Source: Candidatus Bathyarchaeia archaeon (GTDB taxonomy: Archaea; Thermoproteota; Bathyarchaeia; Bathyarchaeales; Bathycorpusculaceae). From it: a stretch of 64,000 nt of DNA. The DNA lies in contig JAVZRN010000002.1 in the NCBI GenBank assembly GCA_038880555.1, forward strand, positions 1 through 64,000, written 5' to 3'. Within the stretch, counting starts at the first letter, position 1. Each line of letters begins with the position of its first letter. The position numbers and the translations under genes were made by a program. This document shows, piece after piece, positions 7,301 to 13,974 of this stretch. Under the pieces are notes generated by a model. It did no database searches. It saw only the letters and a list, made by a program, of their open reading frames with translations, and was not told the DNA's origin.

Positions 7301-7470
7301 AAGGCACGATGAATAAACCATTTTGCTATAAAAAGCTGAAGATACAGTTTTTGAAATTGTAATACAACAAGACTAAATGTTATAACCGCCAGAATCAGAA
7401 GGGGAAATTGTAGGAAAAGGATTCACTTAATTTTTTAATTGCATACGGCCCGGCCCACCAAAATTTCCGC

Positions 7471-8229
7471 CTAGCAAACGATGTCTGGTAATAGTTCCAA
7501 GATCTTTTTCGGAGAGAACACGCTTAGTGTTACATTTGGCAGTTTTTTGCCGACTTTTAGAACTAGTCCAACAGCGTCTGTTCCAAGCTTACATATGACT
7601 GCATGTTCAAAAAGCCCTAATTGTTCAATTCCCACAACATCGTTTTGACACTTTGCGCTTTTCAGCGCCATCCTTATTTCTTGTTGAGACGCCCCTAAAA
7701 CTATTAACCGGTCAAGAAGTGACTTTATCCATCTTTTGTAGTTTTTCAGCTGACCTTCGGCTATTATGGCTTCTAAATAATTTCCGTTTATATGGGTTAT
7801 TTTTGCTGTTAAGGGAATGTTTTCGCAAAATCCATAAAGTTCAACGAGTTTTTTGAGGGCGATTTTTCTCCCATCTGCCAGTTGTGCTTGCAAGTGTCGC
7901 AGCGGAATTGTGGCGTCTATTATGTTTGGTCCAATGTCTAGTCGAAGTTGTTCTCCGCTTTTGCCTAAACTTGTTATGTATCCTTTTATCGGTGAGAATC
8001 TTGTTAGGTTACCTGCATTGGTTGGGCATAATCCAATAGTGTTTTCCAGATAACTTAACGCCGCCTTCTCATCCTCGCCTGAAAAGGTTACTTGAATCCA
8101 ACCTCGCGTTGAAGCCTGGACGCTTTCTGCTTTAACCTTTAAACCTCTCAAGGAAGATTTTAAATGCTCTTCGACATGTTTTAGTTGGTTGCCGTTGTAG
8201 ATTTTAGCGGATAATGTTACGGTAGGCAT
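7471..8229 (-). CDS. DUF2110-family archaeal protein
   Basis: 252 residues, beginning MPTVTLSAKIYNGNQ, with a C-terminus KKLPNVTLSVFSPKKILELL. By length, sequence style and location next to the TFE gene it fits the archaeal DUF2110 (COG4048) family, whose function is unknown. Mixed alpha/beta content and a middle section (LRLDIGPNIIDATIPLRHLQ) suggest an S1- or KH-like RNA-binding element, which is inference. Its ATG overlaps the end of the HD gene by 13 bases, so TFE, HD protein and this protein form one coupled operon. Confidence 0.65.
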   Translation of the reverse strand: MPTVTLSAKIYNGNQLKHVEEHLKSSLRGLKVKAESVQASTRGWIQVTFSGEDEKAALSYLENTIGLCPTNAGNLTRFSPIKGYITSLGKSGEQLRLDIGPNIIDATIPLRHLQAQLADGRKIALKKLVELYGFCENIPLTAKITHINGNYLEAIIAEGQLKNYKRWIKSLLDRLIVLGASQQEIRMALKSAKCQNDVVGIEQLGLFEHAVICKLGTDAVGLVLKVGKKLPNVTLSVFSPKKILELLPDIVC

Positions 8230-8756
8230 TTGCAGTCTCCGATTATTGTTAACATTTCTTCATGTAGTCTTCTTACTCGTTCGATTGCTGATGGAGGCAA
8301 TTCCTTGGAAAGTTTTTCTATAGTTTTTTCGATAGGGACTCTTTTCGAGCCTTCGATAAGTTTGTCTGCGTAGGCGACTATCTTTTCCTCAAGAGTTTGG
8401 GGGACATAAATGTCTTTAGGCCATCCTAGATTTTTTGCCTCTCGTTGAGTTATGCCGCCGCCCACATGCCTCTTGATTATAGAGATAACTGGTTCTGGCA
8501 GTCCTAGACTTTTGGCTATTTGCATTCCGGCCACGGCGTGGTGGACGCTGTGGGTTTTTGAACGCCCAATGTCGTGGAGTAGGGCGCCTATTTCTACAAG
8601 TTCTAGGTTGACGTTTAATCCTTTTTCTTTGCATGCTTTTGCGATTTCAACTGCAAGTTCCGTTACTGCTTTGCAGTGTCTTATGACGTTTTCTGAGCAA
8701 CCGCTTTCCCGCAAAAATTGTAGGGCTTGTTCTCTTGTAGGGAGCTTTTCACTCAC
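8217..8756 (-). CDS. HD-domain phosphohydrolase, archaeal TIGR00295 type
   Basis: 179 residues with the HD signature: RHCKAVTELAVEIA (first His), LLHDIGRSKTHSVHH (HD pair and following His) and YADKLIEG (last Asp). HD proteins hydrolyse phosphoesters, often of nucleotides, with a metal pair; the substrate of this archaeal group is unknown to me. GTG at 8754-8756 overlaps the TFE stop by eight bases, showing tight coupling. Confidence 0.85.
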   Translation of the reverse strand: MSEKLPTREQALQFLRESGCSENVIRHCKAVTELAVEIAKACKEKGLNVNLELVEIGALLHDIGRSKTHSVHHAVAGMQIAKSLGLPEPVISIIKRHVGGGITQREAKNLGWPKDIYVPQTLEEKIVAYADKLIEGSKRVPIEKTIEKLSKELPPSAIERVRRLHEEMLTIIGDCKCLP

Positions 8757-9279
8757 CCAGCTCCTTCCTCAACTGTTCAACCTTCTCGGTTAAAACTTTG
8801 ACTATTTTCTCGTTGTTGTAATGCATAAGTGGTTTGCCGCATGTGGGACACTTAAAAACTAGTTCAACGGCCTCTTCGAAGGGTACTCGTTTGCATCCCG
8901 GTGTGTAACAATAGTAGAAGTCGTGGTTTTTCTCGTATTCCAAGCGAATGTTTAGTTTTTCGAAGACTCTTCGTTTCTGGCTCAGTATGAAACCTTCCAA
9001 CTGGTCTGGTTGTAGTTTCCAATGGAATATAAACCATCCTGTTTTTGGGTCTCTTGTCCGCCGCAAACTCACGAGTGAATGGTCATAGAGCTTGTAAAGG
9101 ATTTTGCGTACGTTGTTAAGTCTTATGCCGGTCTTGTTTGCCAGCTCATCATCTGTTATTTCATCCGAGTTTTTTAGCATCTCGATTAGCTTTACGGCTT
9201 CTTCTTCGCCGAGTGCCTCAGCAACCTTCATTAAAGTGGCGTCATCAATTGTTGATAACATAATGACCCTTTTCTGCAT
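8749..9279 (-). CDS. tfe: Transcription initiation factor E, alpha subunit
   Basis: 176 residues. An N-terminal winged helix (LANKTGIRLNNVRKILYKLY) is followed by a basic hinge and a zinc ribbon with CYTPGC and CPTCGKP. TFE binds RNA polymerase and helps open the promoter and stabilise the initiation complex. The ATG at 9279 lacks a Shine-Dalgarno, but TATATAAG lies about 26-30 bases upstream on the minus strand, which fits leaderless translation; a second ATG at 9261 is possible. First gene of the tfe-HD-DUF2110 operon. Confidence 0.93.
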   Translation of the reverse strand: MQKRVIMLSTIDDATLMKVAEALGEEEAVKLIEMLKNSDEITDDELANKTGIRLNNVRKILYKLYDHSLVSLRRTRDPKTGWFIFHWKLQPDQLEGFILSQKRRVFEKLNIRLEYEKNHDFYYCYTPGCKRVPFEEAVELVFKCPTCGKPLMHYNNEKIVKVLTEKVEQLRKELGE

Positions 9280-9304
9280 TGGTCGTCGATTCCTTTTATC
9301 CTAC

Positions 9305-9312
9305 TTATATAT
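9305..9312 (-). promoter_or_regulatory. TATA box of tfe
   Basis: CATATATAAG on the minus strand lies about 26-30 bases before the tfe ATG, the distance expected for an archaeal leaderless transcript. Confidence 0.5.
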
Positions 9313-9324
9313 GCAAGCTTTAAT

Positions 9325-9924
9325 TTAAATCTCTTTTCTGATTTCGGATTCCGAATTAACTTTTCGAATCACTTTTTTCCCTCTCTTTTGAGGGATAATT
9401 ATTAGCTTGGCATTTTCAAAGGTCTTAGCGAGCTCCTTTCCATCAAAAAATCTGTCTAAAAAGACCGCGAGACTTGCACACTCAGAGTGTGGCTGGTTTC
9501 CAATAGCCACGTTAAAGTCTGAAACGTTTTTTGAGAAAAATTCGCCAGGGACTTTCTGGCTTCCGACGATGACCAGTATATCCTTGTTTAGCGCTTTAAT
9601 CCTTTGTAGCACGTCACTTGTTTCAATGTTTTCGCCGTAGGCTGTTAAGTGAACAACGATTCCGCCTTTGGCTTTCCATTTTTTAACAACCTTTTTCCAA
9701 GGGGTTCCCATCTCAAAATAGAATGGTCCACCCCAGTTTTCCACAACTTTTTCCACGGTCGCCTTTATCTTCTCGTCTTCTATGTCGGAAAGTATAAACC
9801 CCGAGGCTCCTAGGGCTCTGGCGGTTAATGCCACATGAGTTGTTAGGCGCAGGTCTCTTTTTGGTCGGTGTCCCCATCTTAAAACAAAAATTTTTGGCTT
9901 GTTTTTAGTGTTTGAAGCCTTCAA
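9325..9924 (-). CDS. trm56: tRNA (cytidine(56)-2'-O)-methyltransferase
   Basis: SPOUT-family methyltransferase that methylates the ribose of C56 in the T-loop of archaeal tRNAs. The N-terminus FVLRWGHRPKRDLRLTTHVA is the family hallmark, followed by ARALGASGF, GGIVVHLTAYG and the knot segment VIVGSQKVPGEFF with NQPHSE. The TTG at 9922-9924 is chosen because GGTGGG lies just upstream and it overlaps the hflX end by 20 bases; start is uncertain. Cotranscribed with hflX. Confidence 0.9.
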   Translation of the reverse strand: MKASNTKNKPKIFVLRWGHRPKRDLRLTTHVALTARALGASGFILSDIEDEKIKATVEKVVENWGGPFYFEMGTPWKKVVKKWKAKGGIVVHLTAYGENIETSDVLQRIKALNKDILVIVGSQKVPGEFFSKNVSDFNVAIGNQPHSECASLAVFLDRFFDGKELAKTFENAKLIIIPQKRGKKVIRKVNSESEIRKEI

Positions 9925-11170
9925 TTTTCCCACCGAGTTCTTCAACGCGGCTTTTTACTTTTTCAGCAAACCATGGCACAGCCTCAAAGGCTACATGGGC
10001 AACGTCGCCCTCATATTTTATTTCTTTGACATCTGCACGGCTGAAAAGCCATGAGAGAAAGGGCATTGCCTCGTTTGAAAGCGGTAGAGAAAAGGATGCT
10101 TGCACGTAGTTTCGCAGAGTTTTTGCTATTTCCTCTTTCAGCTGGTCTAAGTTGATCCCATAAAGAGCTGATATCAGCACCGGTTTTGGCGCTTTATTTT
10201 TGAGGGCTTCAAATTTTTCCTGCATTTCCTTTTCAGTTAATAGGTCGATTTTGTTTAGGGCTGTTATTATTGGTATGCCCGCGGCTCCTATGCGTTCTAT
10301 TGTTTCTAGGCATACAGAAAGCTTCTTTTCAACGGTGGCTAGTGGTTCGCTGATATCCACAACGAGCAGTATTAGGTCGGAATATATGGTTTCTTCAAGT
10401 GTTGAGCGGAAAGCCTCTATTAGCGTTAGCGGTAAGCGGTCTATGAAGCCTACGGTGTCTGTTAGGAGGAACTTTTTTCTTGAAAACTTTACAAGCCGCG
10501 TTGTCGTTGAAAGAGTTGTGAAAAGAGCATTATCTATAGGGACTTCCTCCTCCGTGAGAGCTGTGAATAATGAGCTTTTTCCAGCGTTTGTGTATCCAGC
10601 TAGAGAAATTGATGGAAAGCCCAGCTCGGTTCTTCTTTCGCGGTGTAGTACACGTTTTCTTCGGATTTTTCTAAGTTTTTCTATAATAGTTTGTATTTGC
10701 CTTTTAACAGTTTCATAATATACGTCAACCTCGTATGCTCCGAGTCCCATAAATCCGGGCTGCTCTCCAAGCCTTGCCAGTCGCACTTTTTCCTTAGCCC
10801 TTGTCAGCTCGTACTTGAGTTTAGCTAGCTGGATTTGCAGCTTCGCCTCTGTTGTGGTGGCTCTTCTTGCAAAGATTTCAAGTATAAGCTGGAAGCGGTC
10901 TATTGCTTCTACACCAGTTTCCTTGGCAATGTTATATGCTTGTACGGGTCTTAATGGGTTGTCAAAGATTATTTTCTGTGCGCCAGTCTCTTTCACAAGT
11001 TCGGCAAGTTCTTTAATTTTTCCATAGCCTATTTGGTAGCGGGGATCAGGAGCCCTTATCTGTTCTATTTTACCCACAACCGTGTAGCCAGCTGACTCGG
11101 CTAGGCTTTTAAGTTCGTCAAGGGTAGATGGTTCAAAGGATCTTCGGCGTTGCACAATTATGGCTTTCGT
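9905..11170 (-). CDS. hflX: GTPase HflX, with a probable ACG start
   Basis: Ribosome-associated GTPase. N-terminal HflX domain (SLAESAGYTVVGK ... GYGKIKELAEL), a coiled-coil linker (AKEKVRLARLGEQPGFMGLG) and a G domain with GYTNAGKSS, DTVGFIDRLP and NKID. The first ordinary start is GTG at 11153-11155, but family members begin about five residues earlier with a strand of the form MKAIxVQRR. The same frame reads ACG AAA GCC ATA ATT GTG CAA CGC from 11170, so ACG stands exactly where ATG is expected, ten bases after GGAGG (11181-11185). I place the start there. The ACG overlaps the MBF1 stop by one base. Confidence 0.9.
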   Translation of the reverse strand, partial: TKAIIVQRRRSFEPSTLDELKSLAESAGYTVVGKIEQIRAPDPRYQIGYGKIKELAELVKETGAQKIIFDNPLRPVQAYNIAKETGVEAIDRFQLILEIFARRATTTEAKLQIQLAKLKYELTRAKEKVRLARLGEQPGFMGLGAYEVDVYYETVKRQIQTIIEKLRKIRRKRVLHRERRTELGFPSISLAGYTNAGKSSLFTALTEEEVPIDNALFTTLSTTTRLVKFSRKKFLLTDTVGFIDRLPLTLIEAFRSTLEETIYSDLILLVVDISEPLATVEKKLSVCLETIERIGAAGIPIITALNKIDLLTEKEMQEKFEALKNKAPKPVLISALYGINLDQLKEEIAKTLRNYVQASFSLPLSNEAMPFLSWLFSRADVKEIKYEGDVAHVAFEAVPWFAEKVKSRVEELGGKIEGFKH

Positions 11171-11706
11171 TAAGCCTTTTCCTCCGTTTCTCCCTTGTTC
11201 TTTTCGAGTTGTACAAGGTCTCCCAAAGTTAAGCTGCGGCTTGGCTTTTTAGAAACGACTGTTGTTGGAACTTTTTCTTGCGATGCTGGTACCAGAAGTC
11301 TAATCCGCAATGCATGTTCCAGTTTGGCTGCCAGCTTGTCATCTGGCTTAATTTTTCTTATTTCGACTTTTTTGAGAACGGAAACTTTTTCGTTTATTTT
11401 TTTGCCCAATTCTTCATGGGTTAAGCCTAACTTTTCTCTTGCTTGTCTTACCTTGACGTCGTAATCATCGACAAGCTCGAGGGAGCTTTCAAAAGCTGCT
11501 TGTGCTTTGCTAGCAGTTTGAGTTTTTGGCGTCAGGGGCGGCGTCGCTTTTGGCTTAAGCTTTGGCGTGGAGGCTTGCTTTATCTCTTCTTCCCAAATTA
11601 TCGTGCCATGTTTTGAGCATTCACCGCACACTGTAAGTTTTGCCCCTTCAATTAGGGCTTTTATGGGTTTACCGTGAATTTTACGTCCACAAACTTCGCA
11701 GCGCAA
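11170..11706 (-). CDS. Multiprotein bridging factor 1, archaeal type
   Basis: 178 residues. N-terminal zinc ribbon (CEVCGRKIHGKPIK ... CGECSKHG), a Thr/Lys/Pro-rich linker (about 50-75), and a C-terminal Cro/C1-type helix-turn-helix (VRQAREKLGLTHEELGKKI). Archaeal MBF1 is a conserved factor linked to ribosomes and transcription. It heads the minus-strand mbf1-hflX-trm56 run and shares a divergent promoter region with the PUA-protein gene. Confidence 0.9.
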   Translation of the reverse strand: MRCEVCGRKIHGKPIKALIEGAKLTVCGECSKHGTIIWEEEIKQASTPKLKPKATPPLTPKTQTASKAQAAFESSLELVDDYDVKVRQAREKLGLTHEELGKKINEKVSVLKKVEIRKIKPDDKLAAKLEHALRIRLLVPASQEKVPTTVVSKKPSRSLTLGDLVQLEKNKGETEEKA

Positions 11707-11788
11707 TCCTTGTAGCGCTCCTCTTTAAACTCTTTAATACTTGGCACTTGGTTATGTTTATAGTTGTCGAATTGCTGATTGCCGGTTA

Positions 11789-12271
11789 ATGGTGGTTTGT
11801 TTGGAAAATGCTCTGCAGCGAATTAGAAGTGTCGCGGACTACCAATTTGGGAAAGGTATTGGCGAAATGCTCTTTCCGCAAAACGTGGAAATAGCCTATT
11901 CAAAGCGTACTGGCAGAATACGTTATGTCTTTCTAAATGGAAAGAGGCTTGCCACCATGCGCCCAATAGACGGGCTTTTCTCCCTAAGCATTGAAGGAGC
12001 AAAAAGGATCCTAGAGAGTGGTGTTCCGGCAAAATGCATAGTCACCGTTAAAAATGATGTTTCCAAGTTTATTGCTGAAGGCGGCGATGTTTTCGCCACA
12101 CACGTTTTAAAGGCGGACGATGGAATCCGCCCAAAAGACGAGGTCATCGTGGTTAACGAAAGGGGCGAAGTTTTAGCTGTTGGCAAAGCTGTGTTATCTG
12201 GGGAGGAGATGACGGCATTTAAAGTTGGCGTGGCGGTCAAGGTTAGACGTGGAATTTTGGAGGAAGGTTAA
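11789..12271 (+). CDS. PUA-domain RNA-binding protein
   Basis: 160 residues from ATG at 11789. The C-terminal half is a PUA domain: PQNVEIAYSKRTGRIRYVF, then VVNERGEVLAVGKAVLSGEEM. It belongs to the archaeal stand-alone PUA proteins (COG2016-like), which bind structured RNA and may assist tRNA or rRNA modification. A TTG at 11741 would add 16 residues, but TTTATAG at 11757-11763 lies about 27 bases before the ATG, so a leaderless start at 11789 is favoured. Confidence 0.8.
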   Translation: MVVCLENALQRIRSVADYQFGKGIGEMLFPQNVEIAYSKRTGRIRYVFLNGKRLATMRPIDGLFSLSIEGAKRILESGVPAKCIVTVKNDVSKFIAEGGDVFATHVLKADDGIRPKDEVIVVNERGEVLAVGKAVLSGEEMTAFKVGVAVKVRRGILEEG

Positions 12272-12318
12272 GTATAAGAAGCCTAACTGGGTTAGTGGTT
12301 AATGGAGGCTAAAGGCTG

Positions 12319-12672
12319 TTGATGCGTAGGCGAATAAGCCCCCGAGAAGCCAAGCGGATGATGCAACGCATGGGCTTAAGCATGGACGCCATCCCAGACG
12401 TTGAACAAGTCATCATAAAAACCATCAGTAAAGAAATAGTTATCGAGAATCCTGAAGTGGCGGTTGTTGACATTCAAGGGCAGAAAATGTTCCAAGTGGC
12501 GGGTGGAAAAATAAAAGAAAAGGCTGTTGAGCGAAAATTGGCTATACCCGAAGAGGATGTGAGGCTTGTCGCTGACCAAACTGGAAAAAGCCTTGAAGAG
12601 GCAAGAAAGGCTTTAGAGGAATGCGATGGTGACTTGGCAAAAGCCATCCTTTTGCTCCAGTCTAAACCATGA
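12319..12672 (+). CDS. nac: Nascent polypeptide-associated complex protein
   Basis: 117 residues. NAC domain (MQRMGLSMDAIPDVEQVIIK ... MFQVAGGKIKEK) followed by a UBA-like C-terminus (VADQTGKSLEEARKALEECD). Archaeal NAC homodimers bind the ribosome near the exit tunnel and contact nascent chains. Start is TTG at 12319 or ATG at 12322; GGAGG at 12304-12308 serves either. Follows the PUA gene by 47 bases, in a likely PUA-nac-pfkB operon. Confidence 0.93.
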   Translation: MMRRRISPREAKRMMQRMGLSMDAIPDVEQVIIKTISKEIVIENPEVAVVDIQGQKMFQVAGGKIKEKAVERKLAIPEEDVRLVADQTGKSLEEARKALEECDGDLAKAILLLQSKP

Positions 12673-12695
12673 TTAACCGCTTTGGATGAGATTTA

Positions 12696-13613
12696 ATGGA
12701 TTTTGACATCGTTGCAGCTGGGCATTTTAGCATAGACTTAATAAGTTTGCCGAATAGACAACTGCCCTACACCATTTTAGGCGGTTCAGTGGCTTATGTT
12801 TCACTTTCAGCCAAACGTTTAGGTGCAAACGTTTCCATAATCTCAAAAGTCGGCGGAGACTTCCCACAAGCCTACTTATGGTGGCTTAGCCAAGAAGGCA
12901 TAGACATCTCCAAAGTAGCCAAAATTATTCAGGAGAAAACCACACGATTTGAGCTAAATTACAGCAATGACATGTCAAACCGCACCATGAGACTTGCCGG
13001 TAAAGCACTCCCAATACAGGTTGAAGACCTGCCTAACTCTTTGCAAACTAAAGCTGTTCATCTTGCTCCAATAGCCAACGAAATCTCATATGAAGTTGCT
13101 GAAAAGCTGACAAAAGTCGCTGAAGTGGTGTCCCTAGACCCTCAAGGGCTTATTCGGGTCTTTGATGAAAATGGGTTTGTGGCGAGTGAGCCGCTAAAGG
13201 ACAGGCGTATACTCGAGCTTATAGACGTGTACAAGTCTTCAAGAGAGGAGATTGAAGCCGTCACCGGCGTGGCTGATTTACACTTAGCCATAAAGGCTGT
13301 CCATGACCTTGGCGTGGAAATTGTCATAGTAACCATGGGCATGAAGGGAGCAGTGCTATCTATGGGTGGGGCAGCGTATGAAATTCCAGTATATACGCCT
13401 AACAAGCTTGTCGATCCGACCGGCGCTGGAGATGCGTTCATTGGTGGTTTCTTGGCAGAATATGTCCGCGGCAAAGAAGCCTTATGGTGCGCGTGTGTCG
13501 GTTCTGCTGTAGCTTCAACGGTTGTTGAAGGTGTTGGTCCAACTTTCCTCGGCGAAAAAGATGAGATTTACCGAAGGGCGAGCATGCTGTACGAAAAAGG
13601 AATTAAGCATTGA
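12696..13613 (+). CDS. PfkB-family carbohydrate or nucleoside kinase
   Basis: 305 residues of ribokinase fold: AAGHFSIDLI and GGSVAYVSLSAKRLGANV at the N-terminus (substrate site), and the catalytic DPTGAGDAFIGGFLAEY motif near residue 245, with Asp as base. Substrate cannot be told from the sequence; archaeal members include nucleoside, ribose and ADP-dependent sugar kinases. Starts 23 bases after nac. Confidence 0.85.
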   Translation: MDFDIVAAGHFSIDLISLPNRQLPYTILGGSVAYVSLSAKRLGANVSIISKVGGDFPQAYLWWLSQEGIDISKVAKIIQEKTTRFELNYSNDMSNRTMRLAGKALPIQVEDLPNSLQTKAVHLAPIANEISYEVAEKLTKVAEVVSLDPQGLIRVFDENGFVASEPLKDRRILELIDVYKSSREEIEAVTGVADLHLAIKAVHDLGVEIVIVTMGMKGAVLSMGGAAYEIPVYTPNKLVDPTGAGDAFIGGFLAEYVRGKEALWCACVGSAVASTVVEGVGPTFLGEKDEIYRRASMLYEKGIKH

Positions 13614-13670
13614 AGTGCATTGTATTCTGTTAAAGCCTAAAATGGCATAAGTCAATGTGAGGTTTAGCCT

Positions 13671-13883
13671 TTGGGGCGTGTTGCGAAGGGCGTCAAATGC
13701 AGCGTCTCAGGATGCGGCAAAGAGGCTAAACGCTCCCTCTCGGCAGCCAAAGTTAGAATGGCTGGATTAAGCATAGGCAGCAGCGAAAGGCGCGCATATT
13801 TATGCGAAAATCACTACAAGGAATTTAAGAAGCGAACGAAGAAGGAGAGAAAAATTGAGCAGTGGCGGTATAAAGGCGTGTAA
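13671..13883 (+). CDS. Small zinc-finger protein, 70 aa
   Basis: TTG start. CSVSGCGKEAKRSLS near the N-terminus and CENHYKEFKKRTKKERK near the C-terminus give a C-x4-C / C-x2-H set that likely binds zinc; the C-terminus is strongly basic. Conserved-looking archaeal protein of unknown role, perhaps ribosome- or RNA-associated. Lies upstream of the ThrRS leader. Confidence 0.65.
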   Translation: MGRVAKGVKCSVSGCGKEAKRSLSAAKVRMAGLSIGSSERRAYLCENHYKEFKKRTKKERKIEQWRYKGV

Positions 13884-13974
13884 AAACTAGAGAGGGTAGC
13901 GTATTTGTTAAGCAGAAACAGCTGCAACTATGACCTCTTCAAGAAAACTAGAGAGGGAAGGGGGAGGCGAAAAT
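13884..13974 (+). repeat. Two GC-rich repeat units in the ThrRS leader
   Basis: AAAACTAGAGAGGG occurs at about 13885-13897 (followed by TAGCGTATTTG) and again at 13944-13957 (followed by AAGGGGGAGGCGAAAAT). Both extended versions recur, in reverse orientation, between gcvH and purF at about 43087-43115 and 43210-43241. The second unit also supplies the Shine-Dalgarno of thrS (GGGGGAGG). No hairpin or tRNA-like element is evident. Confidence 0.6.

Noticed and set aside
13884..13972. T-box or riboswitch in the ThrRS leader
   Set aside because: No T-box sequence, specifier loop or terminator hairpin; T-boxes are not known in archaea. Direct repeats explain the pattern better.
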